Source: Flavobacterium hydrophilum
GTDB taxonomy: Bacteria > Bacteroidota > Bacteroidia > Flavobacteriales > Flavobacteriaceae
Direction: 5' to 3'
Assembly: GCF_003202405.1 (NCBI RefSeq)
Contig: NZ_QJHL01000001.1
Coordinates: forward strand, 1,488,001 to 1,552,000
DNA: 64,000 nt
A program made the translations under genes and the position numbers. The notes beneath the pieces are model-generated. The model searched no databases and had not been told where the DNA came from. It was given only the letters and a program-made list of their open reading frames with translations. Shown here piece by piece: positions 18,893-29,391 of the stretch. Positions within the stretch are counted from its first letter, which is position 1, and the number at the start of each line of letters is the position of its first letter.

Positions 18893-18967
18893 CTAGCCCC
18901 GATAGAAGCGAAAATCCTTTTGTGACGGTGTTCGGCACAAAAGATTGAAGCGAATAGCGGGATTAGC
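18893..18967. repeat. Flavobacterium-type intergenic hairpin repeat
   Basis: A ~75-base imperfect palindrome. The outer arms CTAGCCCCGATAGAAGCG and CGAATAGCGGGATTAGC pair with mismatches. The inner arms AATCCTTTTGTG and CACAAAAGATT pair almost perfectly around a short loop. I recall closely similar strings in many Flavobacterium intergenic regions, so this is probably a dispersed repeat unit. The 364-bp spacer 18753-19116 otherwise holds only the terminator and the promoter of the next gene. Confidence 0.6.
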
Positions 18968-19116
18968 TTCTTAAAAAAGTGTTGGTTATGTATATCGGCT
19001 GAAAAGTGGTGTTCGTCGATTTTTTTGATTGTTTCGTATAATGAAGCGGATAAATTCGAATATTGGCACTAATTTAGATTAATCTCTTATGAAATTAATA
19101 TTTAAAAACAAAAAAG

Positions 19117-19611
19117 ATGAAAAAGTTAGTATTAGCTATTGTGTTTTTTATGAGCGCATTAGCACATTCGCAGGTTTCGGTAAATGTGAATATAGGTACA
19201 CCTCCAAACTGGGGACCTGTAGGATATGATGACAGCAGATATTATTATTTACCGGATATTGACATCTACTATGATGTAACAGACAGCCAGTATATCTATC
19301 TTAATAATGGCGTATGGATACGTGAAAGAAGAGTGCCGGCAAGATACAGAAATTATGATTTCTATTCAGGTTACAAAGTTGTTTTAAAGGATTACAGAGG
19401 CAATAAACCTTATAGTTACCATTCAAAACACAGAGCAGCCTATCCAAAGGGGTATGTTGGACAACCTCAAAAAAACAGAGGACCAAAACCGGATAAAAAT
19501 TATAAATCTCAAGGAAAACAAAAGTCGAATGGACATGACAATGGAAATGGTAAAGGGAAAGGAAATTCTAAAAAGGATCACAACCATTCTCATGGGAATG
19601 GTAAACATTAA
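19117..19611 (+). CDS. Small secreted basic protein of unknown function
   Basis: A 164-residue protein with a signal peptide (cleavage near Ala-His-Ser-Gln, ~18). The mature part starts with a Tyr- and Asp-rich region (YYYLPDIDIYYDV) and a WIRERRVPARYRNYDFY segment. The last ~55 residues are low-complexity, rich in Lys, Gly, Asn and His. Similar short proteins are common and unnamed in Flavobacteria. The basic tail suggests binding to polyanions or the cell wall, but no function is established. It is monocistronic, with its own terminator. Confidence 0.7.
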   Translation: MKKLVLAIVFFMSALAHSQVSVNVNIGTPPNWGPVGYDDSRYYYLPDIDIYYDVTDSQYIYLNNGVWIRERRVPARYRNYDFYSGYKVVLKDYRGNKPYSYHSKHRAAYPKGYVGQPQKNRGPKPDKNYKSQGKQKSNGHDNGNGKGKGNSKKDHNHSHGNGKH

Positions 19612-19629
19612 TTAAATTTATTGAACAGA

Positions 19630-19654
19630 AACGCCTCCAATTGGAGGCGTTTTT
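19630..19654 (+). terminator. Rho-independent terminator
   Basis: Self-complementary AACGCCTCC/GGAGGCGTT arms around an AATT centre, followed by further T residues, 18 bp after the small secreted protein gene. It can also serve the convergent MscS gene. Confidence 0.88.
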
Positions 19655-19676
19655 AGTTTATAGTCTTAGTTATGGG

Positions 19677-22022
19677 CTAAGTTGAAAAAGTCAATCCTTT
19701 AGCTTTAAAAGTACTGAATAAAACCTGACGTGCGCTGCTGATGCTTTCTTCTGTACGATAAATACTGCACCAGAATTTTACAAGCACTACATATTTTCCG
19801 TCAGAAATGGCGCTGTAATAAATTTGAGGCGTTTTATCCATATTGATTAAAGTTACACTTTCCAAGGCGTGAATTATGATTCCATTAATAGCATCAGGAG
19901 TAGTGTCGCCGCTGATTTCTATTGAAATTTCTACAAGTTTAAAGTTGTCGGTATACGTCCAGTTGGTAATGTTTTGCGATAATAAATTTCCGTTCGGAAT
20001 AATAATTTCAGCGCCGTTTGGAGCATTGATTTTTGTAGTTCGTAATCCCATCGCTTTTACCCGTCCAGACTCAGAACTTATTTCAATAACATCTCCTACC
20101 TGAATCGGTTTATCAAAAATTAGAATAATACCCGACACAAAATTATTTACCACATTCTGGAGTCCAAGTCCAACTCCCACTCCTAAAGCCCCTAACAGAA
20201 TACTCAATTTATCCAAAGGCATTCCGGATGCTGCAACTGCCAGTAAATAACCGGCAATTAATACAAGAAGTCTGGTGATCAGTAATTTTGAATGTTGTCT
20301 TTTATTGACATTTTCTTCGTTTTCATCTTCAATTTCACCAAAAAAGTAAGCTACATATTTTTGAAGCAAATGGGCAACCCAGATGATAATAAAAAACAGC
20401 ACAATATTTCCTAAAGTAAAAGTAATGCTTCCGATAGTATTAGGATGGGTGAGAAGCGATGCTAACGACGAACGAAGCGATTCCCAAATATTTAAATTAG
20501 AAGCAATAACTATAATCCACATATAACTCATCAGAATTATGAATGGTTTTTTTAAAGTATCGGATAAACTTTCATGGTCGAAAATCTTTTCGATTCCACG
20601 TTTCACTCTGGTTGTATAGATTTGTAAAAGAATGATTTCTAAAATGATTTTCAAAAGTACACTCAGAGCGACAATCTGTGTAAGCGAAATAAAAGCAGTC
20701 AGGCTGAGCATATTTGAAAGAGAAACCCGTCCGAAAAGATTATACAGTATCGACAATCCATTTAATCCGATAAAAAGTATACTGGCCCATTTAAAGAAAG
20801 CTTTTATATATAGCTGATCCTTTAAACTTTTGATTTGTACGAGACCGTAACGGATTCCCAAAATATTGATGATGATAAAGGCACAACGCTGTAATAATCC
20901 AACTTCTATAAATAAATCCAGAAAGCAAAGTATCATGAATAAACCTAATAACAAGAGCCAGTTTCGCATTGATTTTCCGGACCATTGATTTTTGAAAAGC
21001 AACGTCAGAATTCCTAGTAAAAGCAATTGCAACAGCTCTAAAAATAATGCAGGGGCATATAAATTGCTGACAACGGCAATACTAAGTCCGACTACGGCAA
21101 CCGGAACCAAAATGCCTCTGTTTAAATATTTAAAATTAAATAACGAAAGATTTTCAGCGTATCCATTTGTTTTGAGGTACTTTAAATTTCGTGAAATATA
21201 CCAGGCTAAAATTCCCATAAAGAACACTAAAGTCAGCAGTCCTGCAGTACGATAGCTTAAATAATATTCTGCTACACTTTCTTCAATAACTATTTTTGAT
21301 CCGATATTTTGTACTGCTTTTCTGGGAACTGTTTCTGTAATATTCCATAAAAAAGGCTGTTCTTTATGAAACATACTGATTCCTGATTTTTCCAGATTAT
21401 TTTCAACAGCAATCAAAGCATTGGAAACCGCAATTTTTCGCTGTACCGTAATTCTTTTTTTATTGTTTAAAATCCCCTGATTTTTAGTCATCAGACTATC
21501 TGTACTGAGGTATTTTTTTCTCAGATTGGCAAATTCTCTTTTAAATTGTTTTCTTCGAATTGTATCTTTTATAAGCGCCATTAAAGTTTTGTCTTTTCGG
21601 AGCTCTATAAAACGGTTTTTAATTTTTTCCAGATTTTGATTCCGTAAATTGATAGCCGTATTTTGTTCTTCTAAATCCTGCTCGATTTCTTTCAGGACCG
21701 TATGATACATTTGCTGATTGCGTACATTTGGATTTGCACCTTTCAGACTGGTCAGAATAAGATTGAGTTTGCTTTGTGTTCTCTTGATTTCACCAAACAA
21801 ATGGTGCGAAGCACTGTCAAAATCGGAATCGTTATAGGCGGATTCCATTACTTCACCGGCTTTTTCAATAGCCATTAAATAATCACTGTCTGTGGTAGTT
21901 TCTTCAAATAATTTCGAACGACTTTCCTTTTTAGGAGACGTGGTTTGTGAACTAACATTCGGAGCATAAATCAAAACAATTAACGCAGCGAAAAGATGGA
22001 TAAAACTTCTTTTTTGGAACAT
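19677..22022 (-). CDS. Large MscS-type mechanosensitive channel
   Basis: A 781-residue protein with a signal peptide, a periplasmic coiled-coil region (~60-230), about eight to ten membrane helices (~265-590) and a C-terminal MscS domain. The pore helix region is LGALGVGVGLGLQNVVNNFVSG (Gly/Ala-rich), followed by the beta domain with FDKPIQVGDVIEI and the TTKINAPNGAEIIIPNG motif. The layout resembles MscK/YjeP-class channels that release solutes under membrane tension. The gene is isolated, with a terminator on one side and a 231-bp spacer on the other, in which I see no further feature. Confidence 0.92.
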   Translation of the reverse strand: MFQKRSFIHLFAALIVLIYAPNVSSQTTSPKKESRSKLFEETTTDSDYLMAIEKAGEVMESAYNDSDFDSASHHLFGEIKRTQSKLNLILTSLKGANPNVRNQQMYHTVLKEIEQDLEEQNTAINLRNQNLEKIKNRFIELRKDKTLMALIKDTIRRKQFKREFANLRKKYLSTDSLMTKNQGILNNKKRITVQRKIAVSNALIAVENNLEKSGISMFHKEQPFLWNITETVPRKAVQNIGSKIVIEESVAEYYLSYRTAGLLTLVFFMGILAWYISRNLKYLKTNGYAENLSLFNFKYLNRGILVPVAVVGLSIAVVSNLYAPALFLELLQLLLLGILTLLFKNQWSGKSMRNWLLLLGLFMILCFLDLFIEVGLLQRCAFIIINILGIRYGLVQIKSLKDQLYIKAFFKWASILFIGLNGLSILYNLFGRVSLSNMLSLTAFISLTQIVALSVLLKIILEIILLQIYTTRVKRGIEKIFDHESLSDTLKKPFIILMSYMWIIVIASNLNIWESLRSSLASLLTHPNTIGSITFTLGNIVLFFIIIWVAHLLQKYVAYFFGEIEDENEENVNKRQHSKLLITRLLVLIAGYLLAVAASGMPLDKLSILLGALGVGVGLGLQNVVNNFVSGIILIFDKPIQVGDVIEISSESGRVKAMGLRTTKINAPNGAEIIIPNGNLLSQNITNWTYTDNFKLVEISIEISGDTTPDAINGIIIHALESVTLINMDKTPQIYYSAISDGKYVVLVKFWCSIYRTEESISSARQVLFSTFKAKGLTFST

Positions 22023-22253
22023 AATTTAAATATGAATTTGGGATTTCAAAAGTAATTTTTTTAAAACACTTTAGTACAATTTACAAATGAATAATTTAAA
22101 ACTTAACAAAAAAATATTTCTATAATTATGTAGTTATTTCATTCTAAAACACAGTATTTTCTTAATATAGATATTCTGTAAGACTTTGCAAATATCATAT
22201 AAACCAATTCATTAAGAGTGTTTTAATTTTGAGTGAATTAAAACTAACAAACA

Positions 22254-22619
22254 ATGATACATATAATTGACACAGCAGACAATGTAGTTGCTTTCAGAGC
22301 ACTTGCAGAAGTAACAAAAGATGATTTTCAGGCAGCTGTTGTTCCTGCCATAGATAATTTGGTAAAAAGAATCAACGAAATTAATTTTTTACTGGTATTG
22401 GATACTGATATCGGAAACTTTACGGCAGGTGCATGGCTTCAGGATGCACTGATCGGACTGAAACATCTGGGAAAATGGAACAGGGCCGCAATTATTACAG
22501 ATACAGAAGAAATAATTTCATTTACAAATGGTTTCAGTTATATTGTTCCCGGAGAATTTCGTGGTTTCAAAAAAGCTGAATTCAACAAAGCACTGAATTG
22601 GGTAGAAGGAAATATTTGA
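22254..22619 (+). CDS. SpoIIAA-like (STAS/SEC14-type) small protein
   Basis: A 121-residue cytoplasmic protein. The alternating beta-alpha pattern and the core segments (NFLLVLDTDIGNFTAGAWLQD, then KWNRAAIITD) match the SpoIIAA-like family found widely in Proteobacteria and Bacteroidetes. The family is structurally related to STAS domains, but its role is not established. It lies 32 bp before ku, and the two may be co-transcribed; a link to DNA repair is not otherwise supported. Confidence 0.7.
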   Translation: MIHIIDTADNVVAFRALAEVTKDDFQAAVVPAIDNLVKRINEINFLLVLDTDIGNFTAGAWLQDALIGLKHLGKWNRAAIITDTEEIISFTNGFSYIVPGEFRGFKKAEFNKALNWVEGNI

Positions 22620-22651
22620 TTTCCTGACAAACATTTTTTAAATCATGTATT

Positions 22652-23431
22652 ATGAGATCAATATGGACAGGTTCAATCAGTTTTGGTTTGATAAATATTC
22701 CGGTTAAACTATTTTCTGCGGTACAGGAAAGCAGCCTTGATATGGATATGCTGGATAAAAAAGATCATGCCAATATCAAATTCAAACGTGTAAATGAAAA
22801 TACAGGTAAAGAAATTGATTTTTCAAATATTGTTAAAGGCTACAAAATTGAGGATAAATATGTAATTCTTGAGGATTCAGATTTTGAAGCTGCAGATGCT
22901 ATAAAAACAAAAACCATCGATATTCAGAGTTTTGTTGAGGAAAAAGAAATTGCGAGCATTTATTATGAACAGCCCTATTATCTGGAACCCGACAAAGGCG
23001 CAATGAATGCTTATGCTTTGCTTCGTGATGCACTTGCAGCTTCAGGGAAAGTTGGCATTACAAGTTTTGTGATGCGAAATAAGGAAGGACTTGCCATTTT
23101 AAAACCTTATAAAAATGTTATTGTCTTAAACAGAATCCGTTTTGAACAGGAAATTCGTACTGCGGATGAATTAAAACTTCCTCCCGTTTCTAAGGCTAAG
23201 ACCAAAGAAATTGATATGGCCAATAAATTGATTGAACAGCTGACTGAAAAATTTGATATCAGTGATTTTAAAGATGAATACACAGCTAAACTTTTGGATA
23301 TCATTAAGAAGAAAGCCAAAGGAAAAGCACCCAAAAAACCTGCAAAACTCAAAGTGGTTCACAAGCAAAGTGATAGCTTGATCGATATGCTCAAAGCAAG
23401 TTTAGAGACCAAAAAGAAAAAATCTTCTTAA
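22652..23431 (+). CDS. ku: Ku protein, non-homologous end joining
   Basis: A 259-residue bacterial Ku, the usual length. It starts [20 protein letters not shown], the family hallmark, and has the [18 protein letters not shown] segment of the DNA-encircling ring core. The C-terminus is Lys-rich (~220-259), as in Ku proteins that thread along DNA. Ku homodimers bind double-strand ends and recruit LigD. Its gene converges on ligD with a 4-bp overlap of the stop codons, the usual partnership in opposite orientation. Confidence 0.95.
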   Translation: MRSIWTGSISFGLINIPVKLFSAVQESSLDMDMLDKKDHANIKFKRVNENTGKEIDFSNIVKGYKIEDKYVILEDSDFEAADAIKTKTIDIQSFVEEKEIASIYYEQPYYLEPDKGAMNAYALLRDALAASGKVGITSFVMRNKEGLAILKPYKNVIVLNRIRFEQEIRTADELKLPPVSKAKTKEIDMANKLIEQLTEKFDISDFKDEYTAKLLDIIKKKAKGKAPKKPAKLKVVHKQSDSLIDMLKASLETKKKKSS

Positions 23432-25989
23432 TCTTTTTGGTCTTCAAATTTTTTCAGGATCTTTTTAATGTTGGCTCCTTTTGATAAAACAGGAGTCCAT
23501 AAATCACCTTTTTTCTCGAATCGTTTCAATACGTTTTTAATCGTAAATTGTGAAGGATGTAGTTTGCTGTTTACCTCACTCCATTCTAATGGTGTAGAAA
23601 CCGTAGCACCTGGTTTGGGTCTTACAGAATAAGGCGCGGCTAAAGTCTGACCTATTCTGTTTTGCAAATAATCGATATAAATTTTATGATCCCTTTTTTT
23701 GATACTGCGTTCTAAAGAAGTCGTTTCCGGAAGTCTTGATTGTACTTCTTTTGCTATCAATTCAGCTAAAATTTTAACTGAATCATAATCATACTGCCCG
23801 CCAAGCGGAATGTAAACATGAAGTCCCGAAGCTCCTGAAGTTTTGCAATAACATTCCGTCTCCAGTTCATCCATAATATCTTTTACTACTAAAGCCGTTT
23901 CAACAACAACAGAAAAATCCTGTTTGTCAGGATCAATATCAATTACCAGCCAGTCTGGATTTTCAATATTTTGTATGGTAGAATTCCACGGATTGATTTC
24001 GATACAACCTAAATTAGCCATGTAAATAAGCGTTTCTTTGTTGTTGCAAACAAGATAGTTAATATATTCATTGTTAGATTCAGAGAATATCTTTTTGGTT
24101 TTTAGCCATGAAGGAGTTTTCTCAACATCAACATCTTTCTGGTAAAAACTCGGTGCATCTATTCCGTTTGGATATCGGTTCATCGATTCAGGACGATTTT
24201 TAAGATAGGGCAGAATAAGCTCTGAGACTTCATTGTAATATTGGACGATTTCACCTTTGGTGATTCCATCATTGGGAAAATATATTTTATTTTGATTTGT
24301 TAAATGGAGTACTGTTTTACCAATTTTCAAATCATAATCATTTTCTGCTTTCTTAGTTCCCTTTGCTTCCTTTGCTTTTGCTTCTTTAGTTTCGCTCATT
24401 TTTTCTGTTTTTAAGAACTCTGATTTCTTTATGATAGAAGGTGTGAAAACCTCGTTTGCTTTTTTGTCTATTCTCAAACCGAGGTAAACTGGATGTCTGA
24501 GATGCTTGTCCTGTGTCCATTCAGAATATTTAACCTGACAGACCAATTTTGGTTTAACCCATTGTATTTTATCCCGTAATCCTGTTTTTTCTGTAAGGGG
24601 AGAATCATCAATAAAATAGGGCTTTAATTTGGTGTACAGTTCTTTCAGGGTTTCTTCGGTAAAACCGGTTCCGCATTTTCCAATAAACTGTAACTTTTTG
24701 CCGTAGTATTGCCCTAACAATAGGGCTCCGAAATACTTTCGTGAATTTTTAGGTTCTGTAATTCCAATGATAATTGCTTCTTCCTGATTCGCAGCTTTTA
24801 TCTTCAGCCAGTCGTTACTGCGTCTGCCTACTGCATAAGTACTGTCAGCTCTTTTAGCAACAATACCTTCTTCTTTATTTTTAATGGCAAGATCAAATAA
24901 TTCAAGTCCTTTTTCGACTATATGATCAGAATAGAAAACATTTGTAAAACCATATTTATTAAAGAGAATCTTCAGGAGCTCTTTTCTTTCAAGCAATGAT
25001 AATTCTGTAATTGAATTTCCATCTAAATTCAAAAGATCAAAAACATAATATTTTAAAGTTCCTGAACCTGTTTTAAGGTAATTTTGAAGCAGCTGGAAAT
25101 TTGCTTTTCCGGATTCATCCTCTACTACAACTTCACCGTCTAAAATAGCGGTATGGTCTATTTTTTTTAAATCTTCAGCAATAGGTTTGAAATTCAAGTC
25201 AAAAGAAAGTTCATTGCGACTGAATAGTTCAATATCGGGTGGATTTATTACAGCAACGGTACGGTATCCATCGTATTTTTTTTCAAAAACCCATTTCGGA
25301 TCATCAAAAGGTTTTTCCTTTATGTTTGCCAGCATGGGTTTAATAAAAACAGCATTTTCAACGGGATTAGTCTTTTTTTTTGAAGTCGTTTTTTCTTTAA
25401 CCGCGGCAACAGCTTTCTCCGATTTTTCTTCCAGTTCTTCCAGTGCTCTTTTTGATAATACGGACTTATTTTTTTCTAATATATCAGCATCAGAGGAGTA
25501 TTTATCTGTTTTTTTAATCAACAGCCAGGCATTTTCCTGTTTACCTTTTAGTTTGACCAATGAAAATTCTCCTTTCAGTTTCTTTCCTTTTAAAATAAAA
25601 CTCAAACGCCCTTTTTTAAAATCAGCTAAAAGCGTTTTTTCAGGAGTTGCAGTTTCTTCATCAGAAGTATAAGTTCCGTTATCCCAGACAATCACATTTC
25701 CGGCTCCGTAATTTCCTTCAGGGATGGTGCCTTCAAAATCTTTATAGCTGTACGGATGATCTTCAACCATCATCGCAAGACGCTTATCATCAGGATTCAT
25801 TGAAGGTCCTTTTGGAACTGCCCAGCTTTTCAGAACACCATTCATTTCAAGTCGAAAATCATAGTGCAGGTGAGAGGCAGCATGTTTCTGTACGACAAAA
25901 ATGAGTTCATTTGCCGACTTTTCAACTTTACCCTTGGGCTCTTTAGTTTGCCTGAAATCTCTTTTCTGATTGTATTTAGATAGTGACAT
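23428..25989 (-). CDS. ligD: Multifunctional ATP-dependent DNA ligase D
   Basis: An 853-residue three-module enzyme. The first module is the 3'-phosphoesterase (~20-160, with [12 protein letters not shown]). The second is the ATP-dependent ligase (~215-525), with KYDG giving the adenylated Lys ~238. The third is the primase-polymerase (~555-850, with DIDPD metal ligands). A charged linker rich in Lys, Ala and Glu (~525-555) separates ligase and polymerase. It trims, fills and seals double-strand breaks held by Ku. The order phosphoesterase-ligase-polymerase is one of the known LigD arrangements and is typical of Bacteroidetes. The gene start overlaps the end of the membrane-protein gene upstream. 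Confidence 0.96.
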   Translation of the reverse strand: MSLSKYNQKRDFRQTKEPKGKVEKSANELIFVVQKHAASHLHYDFRLEMNGVLKSWAVPKGPSMNPDDKRLAMMVEDHPYSYKDFEGTIPEGNYGAGNVIVWDNGTYTSDEETATPEKTLLADFKKGRLSFILKGKKLKGEFSLVKLKGKQENAWLLIKKTDKYSSDADILEKNKSVLSKRALEELEEKSEKAVAAVKEKTTSKKKTNPVENAVFIKPMLANIKEKPFDDPKWVFEKKYDGYRTVAVINPPDIELFSRNELSFDLNFKPIAEDLKKIDHTAILDGEVVVEDESGKANFQLLQNYLKTGSGTLKYYVFDLLNLDGNSITELSLLERKELLKILFNKYGFTNVFYSDHIVEKGLELFDLAIKNKEEGIVAKRADSTYAVGRRSNDWLKIKAANQEEAIIIGITEPKNSRKYFGALLLGQYYGKKLQFIGKCGTGFTEETLKELYTKLKPYFIDDSPLTEKTGLRDKIQWVKPKLVCQVKYSEWTQDKHLRHPVYLGLRIDKKANEVFTPSIIKKSEFLKTEKMSETKEAKAKEAKGTKKAENDYDLKIGKTVLHLTNQNKIYFPNDGITKGEIVQYYNEVSELILPYLKNRPESMNRYPNGIDAPSFYQKDVDVEKTPSWLKTKKIFSESNNEYINYLVCNNKETLIYMANLGCIEINPWNSTIQNIENPDWLVIDIDPDKQDFSVVVETALVVKDIMDELETECYCKTSGASGLHVYIPLGGQYDYDSVKILAELIAKEVQSRLPETTSLERSIKKRDHKIYIDYLQNRIGQTLAAPYSVRPKPGATVSTPLEWSEVNSKLHPSQFTIKNVLKRFEKKGDLWTPVLSKGANIKKILKKFEDQKD

Positions 25990-26458
25990 TGGACTTTGCG
26001 ATTAAGATGATGGTTAAAGTGAGGTAATAAAATAATGCAGCTACAAGACCGAAAATGATATGGGCAAAAAAGAGCTGAATATAATAGCCTTTAAAATCGA
26101 TGTTGGGCTTATAATCAGCTAATTTGAACATTATCATCCAGCCTGTAATTCCGATAATTCCACTTATGCTTCCTAATAAAATAGCATTCAATATAGATAA
26201 TTTCAAAATGTTATTAGCCCATAAAAAATGGTAAATCAGTACAAATATAAATCCGATAAAATAATGCAGAACCCAGGCTAAAGTCGCTTTTGTTTTGATT
26301 GAAACATCAATTTTTAGTTGCGTCAATAGAAAAGTTAATAGTACAGGTTCTTTATATAATTCTCTAAAACTTGCAGAAATTGCATAGCTGAACAAGGTCA
26401 TAGCTGATGTTGCTGCAATGGTGGCTAATAGAATTTGTAAAAGTGTATAGATATCCAT
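25976..26458 (-). CDS. Four-helix membrane protein of unknown function
   Basis: A 160-residue protein with hydrophobic helices at ~5-27, ~62-80, ~88-112 and ~125-155. I recognise no named domain. Its 3' end overlaps the ligD start by 14 bp on the same strand, so the two are probably translationally coupled. The upstream 257-bp spacer (26459-26715) is very AT-rich and shows no other feature. Confidence 0.6.
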   Translation of the reverse strand: MDIYTLLQILLATIAATSAMTLFSYAISASFRELYKEPVLLTFLLTQLKIDVSIKTKATLAWVLHYFIGFIFVLIYHFLWANNILKLSILNAILLGSISGIIGITGWMIMFKLADYKPNIDFKGYYIQLFFAHIIFGLVAALFYYLTLTIILIAKSNVTI

Positions 26459-26715
26459 AAGTTAATTTTTATTATTAATTGCTTATTGTATTAGTAATAA
26501 AAAAATTAAGACATAATATTTAAAGCTTTTATTTATACATATAAATAACATTAATTTCTGATTGCATCCAATCACAGGAGGTAATTAAATGACTAAAACT
26601 TTAAACTTAATAATTTTTACATTATCAAATTTAAAGTCATTAGTTCGTTTTTTTTTATACAATTAAAAGTTCAGATTATATAATTACAAGTAAAATAGCT
26701 ATATGAATGTAATTT

Positions 26716-29346
26716 CTAAAACATAAGTCGATAAGTCATTTTTATCAAAAATGTGTTGCCTGGTTTTCTGCCTAAAATTTGAGAGTTCAGTTCAGACATC
26801 AGATTTTCATTTGGATTTCCGTTTGAAGTGATTCCTTGTGACCAGACAAAAAAGATTTCTGAACCCGGAATGTACTCCCAGCGTGCCACCAAATTAGAAC
26901 GGAATTGCACAAATGAAAAATCGGGGTTGTGTATTCTGTAATCTATTTCGCCATTTGTGTCTTCATCTATTTCATAAAGATTTTCAGATTCGTTAAAACC
27001 AATTTGATTTTGATTAAATAAACTTACCCTGTCGCCATAATATTCTGTAAGCGGATTAATCACTTTGTTAAATTGATTGTACTTTCCTTTTGAAATAAAA
27101 GGCTGTCCGTAATACTGGATAGTGAAATTCGGATTTATATTGTAATCAAGACGGATGGATGCGCTAAAAGTATTCTGATCTAAATTGGCAGTAATGTATC
27201 TCGGATCTACATCGAAACTGGATTGGGTAACATACTGTAACTTGTTTTTATTCGAAGAAAGAGCAGGAGTTACAGAAATAGCAAAAGCATTGATAGGCTG
27301 ATACGTCAGTCCAACATTGATTTCGGAATAGGAAAACGAATTATTTTTCGCCTTATTGTCATAAATGTTCATAGTATATCTGAATTTTTTTCTGCTGTCT
27401 GAAACAATAGTAACCGATTTGAAAAAATCTTCTGAATAACGAAATCTCGGTCCGCCCTGAAGGATCGTATTCGAATAGTTAACAGGTTTATAGATAGCAG
27501 AAACAATAAGATTCCAGTTATTTTTGAACATGGCGTCAGAACCGACCATATATTGCATTCTGTTATAGTTTCCTTCAAAATCAAAGTTCGAAGTCTGATC
27601 CAGATAAGTCGTTATTTTTCGAAAACTGCCAAAAGGTTTCAAGGTTTCGTAAGACAAAAAAGCGTACTGTTTGATTTCATCAGCCTGTCTTAGAAAGCCA
27701 ATGTCATTTAATTCTAATTCGGGTGACCGCCAAACAACATATCCTCTGTAACGCCAGTTTCCAACACTTGATTTTCCCATTTCAAATTGTCCGCCCGTTC
27801 CTGTTAGTGATGTTCTTTCGGTATCAACCTTTAAGTGTCCCGCATCTGCTCTCTGAAATAAATGCGTCATGTTTCTTTGCGTTGTCGTAATGGCTTCTTT
27901 ACTCCCTTCAATTTTGCTGGCAACAAAATTACCTTTGAAATAATACTTTCTGTTGTTCCAGTTGTGCCTGAAATCGATACCAGCTGTATAAGCCGATTTG
28001 TGCATAAAATTCAGAAAATCAGTTTCTAAATTTCGATTGGTCGCTGTAAAAATACCTCCTATGTAACTGTTACGGCTATTAAAATCTTTCTGTATACGGC
28101 CCACCAGATAATTCGTTAAGGGGTCAACTAAAACTTTTCTCGTCTGATCATTTTCCTGAATTTTTGCATATTCTTTGCCTGTTACGCTTTCAAGGATTCC
28201 TATTGACCAGCCGTTTTTGGTTTTTCCGCTAAATTTTGCAGCGCCCAAAATTGTTGTATTGACAGGAATAGTCATAAAAGCACCTTCCGGAAGATTAGGC
28301 TGGCCGTTGGGGTTTCTTCCGATCCTGCGGGAATAAAACAAATTGTCTTGATCATCAGCAAAAGTGTAGTTGAAAATATTTCTGTTCTCAACAAAAAATG
28401 GCCTTCTTTCATCATAAAAAACCTGAAAACCGTCTAATACAATAGCAGCCGGATCAGCTTCGACCTGACCAAAATCAGGGTTAATGGTCAGGTTTAATGT
28501 GAGGTCATTGGTGATTCCGATCTTCGCATCCAATCCTCCGTTGAGTTTAAAATCATTTCCGGTTTTAAAAGGATTTCCTTCTTCTTTTGGATATGTTTCT
28601 AATTGAGAAAGTACAAAAGGCTGGATTTCTATTTGTCTTTTTGGAGATAAACCTTTCAGTCCATGCAATTCCCCAAACTCACTTACCCAGCCCGGAGCAT
28701 CAAGTGGAATCCGCTGCCAGACAGAACGCTCTTCGGTCCTGAAATATCGGCGTGTAGACTGAAGTCCCCAAATTTGCTCAGGGGCATCACTAAATTTTAA
28801 CTGACTCAGCGGAATTTTAATTTCTGCAGTCCAGCCTTCATCATCAATATTTGTTTTTAAATACCAGATTGGATTCCAGTTGCCCTCCCAGGTTCTTCCG
28901 TTATCAGAAATGAAACCATCGCTTTTTACACCCGCAACGGATGCAGCAAATGAAAAAGCCGTGAGCTGATCATAATGACTGCTGATGTTAATTTCAATCC
29001 AGTCGCCTTCAAAGCCATCACGTCTTGATAATCTTTTGATAATGCCTTTCGGATCTTTATCATAACATCTAAAACCAAAATAGATGAATTCTTTATCATA
29101 CACAACTTTGAACTTTGTGGGTTCAATAGGTGCTGCATTTTCATCAGGAAGGTTTTCAATATAATCACCTGTCCAGTCTACAATATTCCAGCTTTCATCG
29201 GTTAAAATACCGTCTATCGCGGGAGCCGGTAAAGCACCTAAAGATTTTGTGATGTAAACCTTCTTATTTACTTTAGGTGCTGTCTCCTGACCAAAACTTA
29301 ACTGAAATATGAATAATAGCAATGAAGCTTTTTTTAGGTATTTCAT
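26716..29346 (-). CDS. Secreted DUF5916 protein with N-terminal CBM9-like domain
   Basis: An 876-residue protein with a signal peptide (cleavage near Ser-Phe-Gly-Gln, ~19). A carbohydrate-binding family 9-like module covers ~35-220 (PAIDGILTDESW, FRCYDKDP, WTAEIKIPLSQL). The remaining ~650 residues match the DUF5916 pattern, a beta-rich region ending in Phe (TYRLMF), which suggests an outer-membrane beta barrel. The proteins are common in Bacteroidetes and often described as possible hydrolases without proof. It follows the amylase gene by 45 bp on the same strand, so a glucan-related role is possible. Confidence 0.82.
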   Translation of the reverse strand: MKYLKKASLLLFIFQLSFGQETAPKVNKKVYITKSLGALPAPAIDGILTDESWNIVDWTGDYIENLPDENAAPIEPTKFKVVYDKEFIYFGFRCYDKDPKGIIKRLSRRDGFEGDWIEINISSHYDQLTAFSFAASVAGVKSDGFISDNGRTWEGNWNPIWYLKTNIDDEGWTAEIKIPLSQLKFSDAPEQIWGLQSTRRYFRTEERSVWQRIPLDAPGWVSEFGELHGLKGLSPKRQIEIQPFVLSQLETYPKEEGNPFKTGNDFKLNGGLDAKIGITNDLTLNLTINPDFGQVEADPAAIVLDGFQVFYDERRPFFVENRNIFNYTFADDQDNLFYSRRIGRNPNGQPNLPEGAFMTIPVNTTILGAAKFSGKTKNGWSIGILESVTGKEYAKIQENDQTRKVLVDPLTNYLVGRIQKDFNSRNSYIGGIFTATNRNLETDFLNFMHKSAYTAGIDFRHNWNNRKYYFKGNFVASKIEGSKEAITTTQRNMTHLFQRADAGHLKVDTERTSLTGTGGQFEMGKSSVGNWRYRGYVVWRSPELELNDIGFLRQADEIKQYAFLSYETLKPFGSFRKITTYLDQTSNFDFEGNYNRMQYMVGSDAMFKNNWNLIVSAIYKPVNYSNTILQGGPRFRYSEDFFKSVTIVSDSRKKFRYTMNIYDNKAKNNSFSYSEINVGLTYQPINAFAISVTPALSSNKNKLQYVTQSSFDVDPRYITANLDQNTFSASIRLDYNINPNFTIQYYGQPFISKGKYNQFNKVINPLTEYYGDRVSLFNQNQIGFNESENLYEIDEDTNGEIDYRIHNPDFSFVQFRSNLVARWEYIPGSEIFFVWSQGITSNGNPNENLMSELNSQILGRKPGNTFLIKMTYRLMF

Positions 29347-29391
29347 TTTTTGGCTTTTTATGAAATTGAATTTTATTACAAGAAATCCGGA

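Noticed and set aside
25187..25672. 161-codon open frame on the plus strand inside ligD
   Set aside because: It lies antisense to the conserved ligase domain, has low-complexity Ser/Phe-rich composition and no recognisable domain; a shadow of ligD.
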